Shown piece by piece: positions 7,878 to 15,891 of a stretch of DNA of 47,461 bases. Where the stretch lies: positions 1 through 47,461 of the forward strand of contig JANQQS010000041.1 of NCBI GenBank assembly GCA_028284955.1, given 5' to 3'. The notes under the pieces were generated by a model that was not told the DNA's origin, searched no databases, and saw only the letters and a program-made list of their open reading frames with translations. Source of the stretch: Myxococcota bacterium. GTDB taxonomy: Bacteria > Myxococcota_A > Polyangia > Polyangiales > Houyiibacteriaceae. Numbering within the stretch: the first letter of the stretch is position 1; the number at the start of each line of letters is the position of its first letter. The position numbers and the translations under genes are program-made.

Positions 7878-9623
7878 ATGAACAGAGCGGAAAGAAGTTT
7901 TGACGTGTTCCAGCGCTGGGTGTTGTTGGCCGCACAGTTGTTGGCCGCACGGGGTTTCATCGCCGTCGCGGGTTTCATCGCCATCGCGGTGTCCGCGGGC
8001 GGATGCGTGCCGGACGTGGACGATGGAGCTGCCTCGGTTGAGAAATCGCAGACCGATGGCGCAATTACCTATGTGGACCAGGGCTGGTCGCTCGACGAGA
8101 GAAAAAAGTTTCATCACGAACCCGTAGGCTCGGGAATTGTGCCTTCGGCGTGGGTTCCGCACCTGAAGCTGGCCGACGGTTCGTCGCTCTTTTCAGCGAC
8201 CACAAATGCGAAAAGCGGCCAGCTGAATCCGAGCGACGCCAGCGGCCTAGACACCGTGGGCATTATCGGCGGAGCCATAAGTCCGGGGTTCGAAGATGAA
8301 CATCGAACCTATTGGGGCGTCACGTGCGCGTGGTGCCACACCACCGATATTCACTTCGGTGAGCGCACGATTCGCATCGATGGCGCAGGCGCGGCATCAA
8401 ACGACGGGTTCAAATTTTTCGCGTTGCTCGGCGAAGCGCTCGGCGTTGCAAAGCCATCTGCGAACAATGGACGCTTCGACGAATTTGCCGCCGCTCTAGG
8501 CGTGCCGGGGCCTCAGCGCGACGCGCTGGGCGCGGAAGTCGAGATCTTCGCCGAGGTGTTTCGAAAAGCAGGAGAGATCAAAGCCAACCCGGTTGACGGG
8601 CCCGGACGAGGCGACGGGGTGACCGCCGTGATCAATGCGGCAATGACGTCGTTCGTGGTCAATGGGATGCTCGTTGAGGTGCCCGGCAACCGCTACGACC
8701 GAAACGCGCCAGTGGCCCAGCCTTCGATTTGGCGAACGAACAACAACGAATGGTTTCATTGGACATCGAGCATCAAGCAGCCTCTGGCGCGCGACGTATG
8801 GACCACGTCGGCGTTTTCGCTGCGTCGCGTGGAAGACTGGCAGGGTGACCCGAAGAGCGTCGACTCATTCGTCGATATCGACGCCATCGCAGCGATTCGT
8901 GAGAAGCTTGAAACCCTCAAGGCACCAGCGTGGCCGGAGGAGATCCTTGGCTCGCTTGATAAGGACAAAGTCACCGACGGCAAAGCGCTATTCGCCACCC
9001 ACTGCGGGTCCTGCCACGATGGGCAAAAATACCTTGGTGAGGACCCCTTTGCAGCGACGTACTACGACATCGACGGGCTCGGCACCGACACTGCGGCGAT
9101 CGAGAAGCTTGCCCTAACGGGGTTTGATATGCGCGCGATCGGCGGCCAAGAGAATATGAAACTGACCGACGCGTTCGCCTTGCTGACGAACAAGATCTTG
9201 GAACGAAGATACGTAGAGCTCGAGTGGGACCAGGAAAAGAAGACCGCGGCCACGCGAGGCCAGCCCAACGATTGGCGCCGAGTTCCTGGTTACCAAGCGC
9301 CCGAGCTCTGCGGCGTATGGTCCACTCCGCCCTACGGCCATGCCAACACCATCGCTTCTCTCGAGCAAATGCTTACCCACCCAAGCGCGCGCCTGACGTC
9401 ATTCTACGTCGGCGGAGCGCGACAATATGACCCCGACTCGGTGGGCTATGTCACCGAGCAGCAAGGCCTCCCCGGAGAACATTTCCTCGACACCACCGTC
9501 AACGGAAACCTCGCCACCGGCCACGACTACGGTACCTATCTCGCGCCAGAAGAGAAGGACCAGCTCATCGAATACCTCAAAGCGCGCACCTGCGACGAGC
9601 GTGAAGGAGCGTTTCTACGGTGA
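7878..9623 (+). CDS. RoxA-like di-haem c-type cytochrome lipoprotein
   Basis: The 581-residue protein has two covalent haem sites: CAWCH at residues 150-154 and CGSCH at about 376-380. The C-terminal third carries the pattern of the rubber-oxygenase (RoxA) and cytochrome-peroxidase-like group: YQAPELCGVWSTPPYGHANT, then FYVGGARQYDPDSVGYV. The N terminus is a lipoprotein signal ending IAVSAGGC (Cys43), so it sits in the periplasm or on the outer membrane. The signal contains two tandem duplications (LLAAQ/LLAAR and GFIAVA/GFIAIA), visible in the DNA at 7922-7991. RoxA enzymes cleave polyisoprene; most relatives are uncharacterised, so the substrate is unknown. A dedicated peroxidase role is the alternative. 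Confidence 0.8.
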   Translation: MNRAERSFDVFQRWVLLAAQLLAARGFIAVAGFIAIAVSAGGCVPDVDDGAASVEKSQTDGAITYVDQGWSLDERKKFHHEPVGSGIVPSAWVPHLKLADGSSLFSATTNAKSGQLNPSDASGLDTVGIIGGAISPGFEDEHRTYWGVTCAWCHTTDIHFGERTIRIDGAGAASNDGFKFFALLGEALGVAKPSANNGRFDEFAAALGVPGPQRDALGAEVEIFAEVFRKAGEIKANPVDGPGRGDGVTAVINAAMTSFVVNGMLVEVPGNRYDRNAPVAQPSIWRTNNNEWFHWTSSIKQPLARDVWTTSAFSLRRVEDWQGDPKSVDSFVDIDAIAAIREKLETLKAPAWPEEILGSLDKDKVTDGKALFATHCGSCHDGQKYLGEDPFAATYYDIDGLGTDTAAIEKLALTGFDMRAIGGQENMKLTDAFALLTNKILERRYVELEWDQEKKTAATRGQPNDWRRVPGYQAPELCGVWSTPPYGHANTIASLEQMLTHPSARLTSFYVGGARQYDPDSVGYVTEQQGLPGEHFLDTTVNGNLATGHDYGTYLAPEEKDQLIEYLKARTCDEREGAFLR

Positions 9624-9686
9624 GCAGGCTCGGGAGCATTGGCTCGCTCCGATGTCATCGATTCGGCATTCTGGTACCGTTTTGCG

Positions 9687-10175
9687 ATGTCGAAATCTCA
9701 GCCCTACGCCGCCGCCGTTCGCGCCACCGACGTGGCGCCTCAAGCCAAGCGCTCGAACTACCCCGAGCCTTTCTTCAGTCGCATGGCGAAGCGCGAAAAG
9801 CGCAAGCTTGGCGATCACTTCGGACTCGTTAATTTCGGCGTCAACCTTACCACGCTGGAGCCGGGTGGAGAGTCGGCGTTGCTTCATCGGCACAGCCAGC
9901 AAGATGAATTCATCTATGTGCTAGAAGGCTGCCCGACGTTGGTGATGGACGATGAAGAGATCGCGCTCGAGCCCGGGATGTGCGCAGGCTTTCGCGCGGG
10001 CGGAGCGGCCCACCAGATGGTCAATCGTTCGAGCGAACCCGCGACCTATCTCGAGGTCGGTGACCGGACGCCTGGCGACGAATGCACATACCCTCGGGAC
10101 GATCTAAAGGCGTCCCTTGATAAGGAAGGGAGCTGGGTCTTCTCCCGCAAAGATGGTCGTCCGTATCCAATCTAG
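9687..10175 (+). CDS. Cupin-domain protein
   Basis: This 162-residue soluble protein has a single beta-barrel cupin. The metal-binding first motif is seen in LLHRHSQQDEFIYVLEG (His, His, Glu), and the second motif in CAGFRAGGAAHQMVNRSSEP (His). A TTG start at 9639 is open, but MSKSQPY at 9687 gives a family-like N terminus, whereas the extra 16 residues look non-coding. It lies 63 bp after the cytochrome gene on the same strand. Cupins of this size may bind a small ligand or act as isomerases or dioxygenases; no choice can be made. Confidence 0.8.
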   Translation: MSKSQPYAAAVRATDVAPQAKRSNYPEPFFSRMAKREKRKLGDHFGLVNFGVNLTTLEPGGESALLHRHSQQDEFIYVLEGCPTLVMDDEEIALEPGMCAGFRAGGAAHQMVNRSSEPATYLEVGDRTPGDECTYPRDDLKASLDKEGSWVFSRKDGRPYPI

Positions 10176-10208
10176 TTGGTCGCGTCGTCGAGATTGGCGT
10201 TTGCGATG

Positions 10209-10240
10209 ATTCGACAGAACCGTGATTCGACAGAACCGTG
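10209..10240. repeat. Two tandem copies of a 16-bp unit
   Basis: GATTCGACAGAACCGT occurs at 10209-10224 and again, identically, at 10225-10240. A shorter partial copy (GACTCAATAGA) follows. It lies between the cupin stop and the next small lipoprotein gene. It could be a regulator site or slippage. Confidence 0.7.
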
Positions 10241-10343
10241 ACTCAATAGAGTTGCGTTGAGGGATCGATGTTCTACAGTCCGCGCCCTGAACCGAACAGG
10301 GACACCAGTCTCCTAGGTTCGAGAGATCCGACTCGCGACGCCA

Positions 10344-10811
10344 ATGGATTTTCGTTGCAGGGTAGCGCCATTGCTTATCGCCATGTTTTTGGGAGGCGCG
10401 TGTGCCTCTGCGTCGTCCGCGGAGCAGGAAGACGTCGAGAAGCAGGCGGGCAAGCTGCGTGGCTACGTCCGAGTGACGGTCGAGACCAGAACATCGAGGT
10501 TGAAGAAAGTTCAGATTGTGCGTCAACTTCCGATGACATGCGAGCGAGTGTACCCGGAAAATCTAGCGTCAGAATTGCACTGCACCAGTCGACGAGCGTT
10601 CGCCAAAATTCTCGGCACCGAACATCCCGGATTAGTTGCGCTCTTTGGGAAAGTGAAGTGTACACGGGAACCTCGACCCTGCTGGCCCGGCGCCTTTTGG
10701 CGGTGCAAAAAGGACCACGGAGGCTGGGGCGGTTGGCAGCAGGACCCCGCCGTGCCCGGCGTTCCTGACCCGCCGCATCGAGATGCTCCGCAGCCGGCGG
10801 GGAGGCGCTAA
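10344..10811 (+). CDS. Small putative lipoprotein
   Basis: The predicted 155-residue product has a short signal peptide and lipobox (APLLIAMFLGGAC, Cys at about residue 20). Four to six further cysteines and a Gly/Trp/Pro-rich C-terminal tail follow (KKDHGGWGGWQQDPAVPG). I recognise no family. Overlapping frames are open on both strands here, so support rests on the signal peptide. The next lipoprotein gene starts about 135 bases downstream on the same strand. Confidence 0.5.
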   Translation: MDFRCRVAPLLIAMFLGGACASASSAEQEDVEKQAGKLRGYVRVTVETRTSRLKKVQIVRQLPMTCERVYPENLASELHCTSRRAFAKILGTEHPGLVALFGKVKCTREPRPCWPGAFWRCKKDHGGWGGWQQDPAVPGVPDPPHRDAPQPAGRR

Positions 10812-10946
10812 AGACACGTCGTGGATGAGTTTTCGGCTCCGAACAGTGTGATTTGGCGTTCAAAGCGCGCCCTCGTGAGCACTGATCGGGTCGGGGTGAC
10901 AAGCGCCGCGGAATCGACCACGTTTTCGCGCCGCAGGAGAAGTACC

Positions 10947-11747
10947 ATGAGCAAAGCTGGTCCATTCCTTCGCGAGCTCTGCGAAGAACGCAAAAACGTC
11001 GCAGGATTCGCGCTGATTGCATCGCTGGTCGCAATCGTTGGTTGTTCAGCAAGAGTCGAGCGGTTCGAGCCTCAAAAAGAGAAAAACACGACTCAAACCC
11101 CGATCCAGGATGGCAATATCCTGAACTTGTCCCAGAAAGCCTCGTGCGCTCGATATTCGTGGACGAAATGTACACAAACCGGCCGCGAGGCGAGTTGCCA
11201 CGAAGTTACTGTGAATCGGAGCCAAGCCAAGGCGATTCGATTTTCGATCGGGGAGACGATTGCGTACCAATACACAGGACGGTCCAAGCTCCGGCAGGAC
11301 GAGGCTCTGCTCAATCTAGTGATCGAAGACGCGGAGCCACATCGATTGAAAGACTGGGATGGGAAGCAATGTGACGTCGGGTGCAGCTTGTCGGTGAAGG
11401 CGGACTTACGGATGAGCACAGCCAACGTGAGTGGCAACGGTTCGACTCGACAGCTCTTCGCAGCTCAAGATTTATGTGGCCCGAACGACGAAGCTTCGTG
11501 CACGAGGCCTGCTCGAGACGTGAAGTTCGGTAATTCGCACCGGAGCATCCCGCCGTCCTTGGCGATGCTCTATTTGGGAGCGGACGCGGCGCATCTCCCT
11601 CAAAGCACACAAGTCCACTTAAAGTACATCGTGGTGTCGCCAAGCTCGACACCGAATCGCTCAGCGCAGATGTTCTTCAGTCAAGGAAAGCCAGGTGACG
11701 CGCCATTTGCCATGTTGACCCTGCACGGGTGCAACGAAGAGGGGTGA
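10947..11747 (+). CDS. Cys-rich putative lipoprotein
   Basis: This 266-residue product begins with a signal segment (NVAGFALIASLVAIVGC) whose lipobox Cys is near residue 32. A mature part with at least nine cysteines suggests disulfides. The ATG at 10947 is chosen because GCAGGAGAAG lies just upstream with correct spacing; the frame is open back to 10821 without such a site. Its C-terminal segment (GDAPFAMLTLHGCNEEG) ends 1 base before a duplicated fragment. No family was recognised. Confidence 0.75.
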   Translation: MSKAGPFLRELCEERKNVAGFALIASLVAIVGCSARVERFEPQKEKNTTQTPIQDGNILNLSQKASCARYSWTKCTQTGREASCHEVTVNRSQAKAIRFSIGETIAYQYTGRSKLRQDEALLNLVIEDAEPHRLKDWDGKQCDVGCSLSVKADLRMSTANVSGNGSTRQLFAAQDLCGPNDEASCTRPARDVKFGNSHRSIPPSLAMLYLGADAAHLPQSTQVHLKYIVVSPSSTPNRSAQMFFSQGKPGDAPFAMLTLHGCNEEG

Positions 11748-11748
11748 C

Positions 11749-11861
11749 CGCGCGCTACTGCGCCCGCGCGACCTGCACGTACAAGGCGCCGCTGCTGTCG
11801 CGACGAACCTCGAGCGTCCAGGGGCGGCAGCATACTTCGCAGTCTTCGACGATGGTCCCTT
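11749..11861 (-). pseudogene. Copied 3' fragment of the CPXCG gene (113-bp direct repeat, copy 1)
   Basis: This stretch repeats 13312-13424 with 111 of 113 bases identical. It encodes the last 31 or so residues of the CPXCG protein (TIVEDCEVCCRPWTLEV... to the stop at 11755) without a start. The repeat ends exactly inside the stop codon of the adenosine-deaminase-like gene. That gene reads in frame into it, separated only by the TAA. The layout shows a duplication or recombination that joined the fragment to the deaminase gene. Confidence 0.85.
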
Positions 11862-13026
11862 ACTGCACTTGCCCAACAAATCGCCGCGCTTGCGCAGCGG
11901 CACGGGCGGCTTGGCCAGCTGCAAGAAGTCTGGCAACCGTCATGTTCTCAGCCAGTGTTCCGATGTTGTCGGTACCCACATGCAATAGATCTCTTGGAAG
12001 CTGCAACGCAGCAATCGATTTCATGTTGTCGATGGACACTGCGCGAAACACGACATTGGAAAGCGGATTGACGTTCACCACCACGTTCGTTTTGCAGCGA
12101 AGACTGTTTAGAAGTTGTGTCGTTTCCGCTATGTCGTCGATGTAGACGGCGTGAGCAATGATGACCCGCAATCGACGAATTCGTTCGTCAGCCGCCCGCT
12201 GGGCAATGCTTCGCAAATACATATTCACGTTCCCTATGCCCCTGCGGCCCAGAAACCCCTCGCCGGCATGAATACGTAGAATCAGCTCTTTGTTCGCCGC
12301 GATGTCGAGCAGACGATCCAGAAGGCTCGTAAAGAAAGGCTCGCTGTCGTTACGTTCCTCCGCTCCGATGATGTCCACCCCGTGCACATCGGGATCATGA
12401 AGGAGCGCCAGAGCACGTTCGGTTCGAGATGACTGTTGATTGCGAAAGATTCCAACTATCGCGCGCAGTCTGCTCGCGGACCCGGGAATCGCGCCGAGCG
12501 CCCAGCGGTACGCGTCGATTTGCGCCGGAGCTATCTGCACGATTACGCGAGACACGCCCGATTTCATGATGCGCGCGATGCTGGCGTAGATCCAATCGTC
12601 GTGTCTCTCAAACGCGGCTTGGCGGAAACGCCGCACATGCTCGTAGGTTTGCTCAAAATTTCCTTGCCGAAGATCGAGCCGACTCTTCGCGTCCTCAAAC
12701 GCGTCGACATGCGCGGGATCGATCCCAAGAGCCCGAATTCCTGCCGAGACCGATCCATGCTCCTGCGCAACGTAGAGGAGTTGCTCGGGTTCAAGCACCC
12801 CAGATAGATGGACATGAGGATCTTCCTCGTTCCAGGCGCCACCGAACAGAGCCGATTTCGAGCGGCTCGTCTCGCCGGAGTCCTTGTGATTTGCCGGGCA
12901 GCCAACGTGAACGAGGGCCAACGAATAGAGCAAGACGGGCAGGAATTCGGTTTGGCCAAAGCAGGAAAAACAACGTGTGCCGAAAACAGCCAAACTCCCA
13001 CCGTGCTCCTCAAACGAGGCAAACAA
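11860..13026 (-). CDS. Adenosine-deaminase-family metallohydrolase, predicted lipoprotein, C-terminus cut by recombination
   Basis: The 388-residue protein carries the family's catalytic series: HVH (His71, His73), RIHAGEGF (His253, Glu256), AHAVY (His292), NPLSN (320-324) and GTDN (Asp353). These would bind zinc and deaminate adenosine-like nucleosides. Unusually, a hydrophobic segment with a lipobox-like LALVHVGC (Cys43) precedes the domain, implying export. No ATG is available. The frame opens with TTG at 13026, and another TTG lies 11 codons on, so the start is uncertain. Only about 35 residues follow the Asp353 motif. The stop codon lies at the junction with the copied CPXCG fragment, so the end is probably truncated. 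Activity is therefore uncertain. Confidence 0.7.
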   Translation of the reverse strand: MFASFEEHGGSLAVFGTRCFSCFGQTEFLPVLLYSLALVHVGCPANHKDSGETSRSKSALFGGAWNEEDPHVHLSGVLEPEQLLYVAQEHGSVSAGIRALGIDPAHVDAFEDAKSRLDLRQGNFEQTYEHVRRFRQAAFERHDDWIYASIARIMKSGVSRVIVQIAPAQIDAYRWALGAIPGSASRLRAIVGIFRNQQSSRTERALALLHDPDVHGVDIIGAEERNDSEPFFTSLLDRLLDIAANKELILRIHAGEGFLGRRGIGNVNMYLRSIAQRAADERIRRLRVIIAHAVYIDDIAETTQLLNSLRCKTNVVVNVNPLSNVVFRAVSIDNMKSIAALQLPRDLLHVGTDNIGTLAENMTVARLLAAGQAARAAAQARRFVGQVQ

Positions 13027-13311
13027 TATCCTTCGCGAACGAAAGCAGCGAGCTCCGAAGACTAACAGTTGCCCGTGTTCGTCGCATCCGCGCTGCGTCT
13101 ACGGTGCGGACGACGATTCCTAGCGGGATCGATGTTCTTCATTCGGCTGCCCCGCAAGTCTGGTGGTCTTGTGGGTCGGGCTTTTCCGGGTGATTCTCCA
13201 GTCGACGCGCTGACGCAGCCTGACGTAGTCCCGGTGGGCGTGCGCTGAAGACACGTCGAGCATCGCGACTTGAGTGCCGTTGGTGATTTGATACCCCACC
13301 GCGTTCGGTAG
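13027..13311. other. Gap between the deaminase and CPXCG genes
   Basis: No convincing gene was found. A minus-strand frame of about 47 codons (from a start near 13260) has no ribosome site and no recognisable motif. The segment is internal to the interval bounded by the 113-bp repeats, so it may be residual material of the rearrangement. Confidence 0.4.
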
Positions 13312-13424
13312 CGCGCGCTACTGCGCCCGCGCGACCTGCACGTACAAGGCGCCGCTGCTGTCGCGACGAACCTCGAGCGTCCACGGGCGACAGCATACTT
13401 CGCAGTCTTCGACGATGGTCCCTT
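13312..13424. repeat. 113-bp direct repeat, copy 2
   Basis: This is the parental copy of 11749-11861, lying within the 3' end of the intact CPXCG gene. The two differences fall in the 'gcgtcca.gggcg.cagc' stretch. Copies are 1563 bp apart in the same orientation. Confidence 0.9.
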
Positions 13425-13497
13425 CGCATTCAGGGTCGATGTAGACGCTTACGAGTTCAAAGCAATAGGGGCATTGAATTTCCGCGGCGTCGTCCAT
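13318..13497 (-). CDS. CPXCG-motif cysteine-rich small protein
   Basis: The 59-residue protein begins MDDAAEIQCPYC and ends after EDCEVCCRPWTLEV. The paired CPYC and C-x2-CC motifs are those of the CPXCG family, presumed to bind zinc. The frame is open to 13572, but the family starts a few residues before CPYC, which supports 13497. The function of the family is not established. Its last 107 bases are also present downstream of the deaminase gene. Confidence 0.8.
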   Translation of the reverse strand: MDDAAEIQCPYCFELVSVYIDPECEGTIVEDCEVCCRPWTLEVRRDSSGALYVQVARAQ

Positions 13498-13568
13498 GCG
13501 TAAAGCCTTCCACAAAAGCGCGCTGAAGGAGAAAGACGTGCTTGGCGAAAGCTGTCCGTCGGCGTGCA

Positions 13569-13679
13569 TCAACAGCGTCGGAACAAGAACTCTTGTATCT
13601 CCACTTTGACATCCTTCGCAATCTTGCGGACCAAGTCTCGGGGCTTTGAGTGGAGGTACTTTTGGCGCTGATTTATACG
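13569..13679 (-). pseudogene. HicA-like toxin remnant
   Basis: Immediately after the HicB stop, the same strand encodes a 36-codon tail ending SKPRDLVRKIAKDVKVEIQE-FLF. This resembles the C-terminal helix region of HicA-type toxins (the L..IAKD....EEFL pattern). The N-terminal part with the dsRBD-like fold and the catalytic His (usually in GSH) is missing, and there is no start codon. If correct, the toxin has been lost by deletion. The resemblance is short, so this is tentative. Confidence 0.45.
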
Positions 13680-13889
13680 CTAGGCGACTTCGACTGTCGC
13701 TGTACCCACGAACTCAGATTCGAGGTCGGGCTCGCCGTCTTCGAGCAACATGCCCACAACTTCTCGGAGGTTGATCTGCAGCTCGTCCAGGGTTGTCGCT
13801 TGGCTGTGTGCACCCGGCCACCCCGGTATATAGCCTACCAGCAGACCCGTTTCGGGATCTCGCTCGACCACTGCTGTGAACGTTCTCAC
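13680..13889 (-). CDS. hicB: HicB-family antitoxin (solitary)
   Basis: The 69-residue protein has the full HicB N-domain pattern: FTAVVERDPETGLLVGYIPG, WPGAHSQATTLDEL, then NLREVVGMLLEDGEPDLESE. HicB binds and blocks HicA, an mRNA-cleaving toxin, and represses its own operon when it has a DNA-binding domain. This one is the short form with no obvious HTH or RHH tail. The adjacent hicA appears decayed, leaving an orphan antitoxin. Confidence 0.85.
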   Translation of the reverse strand: MRTFTAVVERDPETGLLVGYIPGWPGAHSQATTLDELQINLREVVGMLLEDGEPDLESEFVGTATVEVA

Positions 13890-13950
13890 GGAATTGTAAT
13901 AGCACGGCCGCTAGTCACGATCGAATCAAGATTCGCGGGAACGCCGAGCG

Positions 13951-15681
13951 TTAGCGCAGGGCATCGCTTTTGATCGCGAGCAGTTGCCCGGTGCTGTTTT
14001 CGAAAATCCAGAGCGTGTCGCCGCTGGGGTCGAGGGCGAGGTGGCGCGGGTCGCCGAGCCCTTCCATCACGGTTTCGAACGTCCCATCGGGATGATAGGC
14101 GCGCAAGCTTCCGCGTTCGTTTTGAAAGCTGATGTAGATGCGATCTTTGAGCGCGCCGCGGTCGGCTACGGCCATGGCGATGGGGCCGCCGTTGACTTCG
14201 AGGAAAAACGGCTCAGCACCGCTTGCGTTGAGTCGGTAGACCGCGCCGCGACCGTCGAGGGTGAGCGCGAGGGCGTAGAGATACCCCGCGAGCGAGCCTT
14301 CGGTCGCGTCGCCGCTGGCCGGTGCATACACCGGGCCGGCGGGGAGATCGTAGACCTCCGGGTTTTCGCCCCCTTCGAGAATGCGATGTACGCCGTCTCC
14401 ATCCGGCCAGACCGAGAACTCTGGAATGTAGATCGCTCGGCGTTCAGAGCCATCGTTCATCACTCCGCCACGATCCACCGTGAGCGCGCTGAAGCAGATT
14501 TGGTCGGCATCTAGGATCTGGTCGCCGGCTGGGGTCACGCGCACCATCGTCCCCCATGAGGATTGAAATGCGATTTCTCCGGTGCAGATGACCGCTTCGT
14601 CGTCAAACTCGTCGCCCGGTCCAGTAAACACCATGGTGGCGTAGAGAATGGGATTGAGCCCGAGGGGGAGACCGAGCGAGGTTTCGATCAATGACTCGAG
14701 CGACCCGTCCGAACGCACGCGAATCAGCGAGGTAAACCCTTCGCGGTCGATGCTCAAGCCTGAGTGATTGGTGAACACGATATGCGGCAATGGTTCGAAG
14801 GCGCTTTCGACTGGCGGAACGGCGAGGTCGAACACAAAGTCGCGAAGGCCCTGCCGAACTTCTTCGGCAAGCGGAACCGCGCTCAATCGGTACCCCGCCG
14901 AGACGGTGTAGCTTTTGCCGTCCACGACAACCTCCTCGGGCCCGCGCGGCCCTGCGCCGACGCATCCACGATCGGGGTCGCAAAATTCGCCAGCAGCCGT
15001 GTCGCAGGCGTCTTCCTCGGAAGATTCGCGAGGCGTCGCCCAACATACCCGATCGAGGCATAAGCCTTGCGCACAACTCGCGACCGAGGTGCACTCGGCG
15101 TCTTCGTCGCAGAGGACGCCATCGCCACAAAACTCGGGCGCTTCCACGGAACATCGCGGGTCGACGCATTGTCCCGCGAAGCAAGCGTCCCCGTCTGGGC
15201 ATTGGACGTTCAGGCACGAGCGCGTAATCGGAACCGTCACCGACAAGTTCTCGCGTACATCGAGCAAAACGGGCCGTTCGATGAGGCTTGCTCCGCTCGC
15301 GTCGAGCAGCGACACGCCCAAACGGTAGCCATCGGGCATGACCGAGAGCTCTGCCACGGTTCGTTGAGGTAGATAGCCTTCAGTACCCGCCGGAGTAAAC
15401 GACCGCTTCGAAGTGCCCAGCTCGTCCACTGGCAGCAGCGTGAGCTCTATGGCTTCAAACTCTCGGCCCACGAGCAGGTCGGTGCGCAGTTGAACCTGCA
15501 GCGTGTAGTTCTCGGTGGATTCGCAGCTCGCGAGCAACAGACCCACGCACACGAGCCAAGCACGGAAGATACGCGAGATGCGCGGTCCCCGGACCAGCTG
15601 CGCCCGAACGAACTGTGCCCGATCGAACTGGGCCAGTTCGAATTGGGCCAGATCGAATTGGGCGGAGCCGAGAGTCGCCAT
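13951..15681 (-). CDS. Lipoprotein with Cys-rich module and propeller-like C-terminal part
   Basis: The frame gives 576 residues from the ATG at 15681. After a positively charged segment comes the lipoprotein signal AWLVCVGLLLASC. The mature protein has a beta-sandwich-like N part (about 45-145). A Cys-rich module (about 155-250, with C..GDACFAGQC and EFCDPDRGCVG) follows, of the kind often seen in myxobacterial surface lipoproteins. The last 300 residues carry repeats such as HLALDPSGDTLWIFENSTG, typical of an SMP-30/NHL-like propeller. Five pentapeptide-like units (AQFDL AQFEL AQFDR AQFVR AQLVR) precede the signal helix, which is abnormal. The true start may therefore lie further in, at a non-ATG codon. 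Confidence 0.75.
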   Translation of the reverse strand: MATLGSAQFDLAQFELAQFDRAQFVRAQLVRGPRISRIFRAWLVCVGLLLASCESTENYTLQVQLRTDLLVGREFEAIELTLLPVDELGTSKRSFTPAGTEGYLPQRTVAELSVMPDGYRLGVSLLDASGASLIERPVLLDVRENLSVTVPITRSCLNVQCPDGDACFAGQCVDPRCSVEAPEFCGDGVLCDEDAECTSVASCAQGLCLDRVCWATPRESSEEDACDTAAGEFCDPDRGCVGAGPRGPEEVVVDGKSYTVSAGYRLSAVPLAEEVRQGLRDFVFDLAVPPVESAFEPLPHIVFTNHSGLSIDREGFTSLIRVRSDGSLESLIETSLGLPLGLNPILYATMVFTGPGDEFDDEAVICTGEIAFQSSWGTMVRVTPAGDQILDADQICFSALTVDRGGVMNDGSERRAIYIPEFSVWPDGDGVHRILEGGENPEVYDLPAGPVYAPASGDATEGSLAGYLYALALTLDGRGAVYRLNASGAEPFFLEVNGGPIAMAVADRGALKDRIYISFQNERGSLRAYHPDGTFETVMEGLGDPRHLALDPSGDTLWIFENSTGQLLAIKSDALR

Positions 15682-15802
15682 GCCAGTAAAATATTGTACC
15701 ACGATTGCGTGGCGCCCGGATGGGCGCGCCCACAAGGGTCGTCATCCCGGCTGCAGCGAGCTTGGTGGTAGTGAGCTCGGTGGTAGTGAGCTCGGCGGTA
15801 GA
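15601..15802 (-). repeat. Two blocks of 15-bp tandem repeats with pentapeptide-like coding pattern
   Basis: Block 1 (about 15601-15663) encodes five AQ[F/L]xx units in the lipoprotein frame. Block 2 (15758-15802) holds three copies of GAGCTYGGYGGTAGW. In another minus frame it reads AELTT TELTT TKLAA. Both match the A(D/N)LXX style of pentapeptide-repeat proteins, suggesting a decayed or frameshifted repeat gene in this intergenic space. Slippage of an unrelated sequence is the alternative. Confidence 0.5.
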
Positions 15803-15891
15803 GATTTGGAGGGCAATGTGCGAGTGTACCCCTGAGGGTGAGTGGTCTCGGGGACGCCCATGGCACATGGGCACGACGCGTGGAGGTAAGG

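Noticed and set aside
10375-11175. 266-codon minus-strand frame across two lipoprotein genes
   Set aside because: The plus-strand genes have signal peptides, and one has a strong ribosome site. The minus frame has neither.
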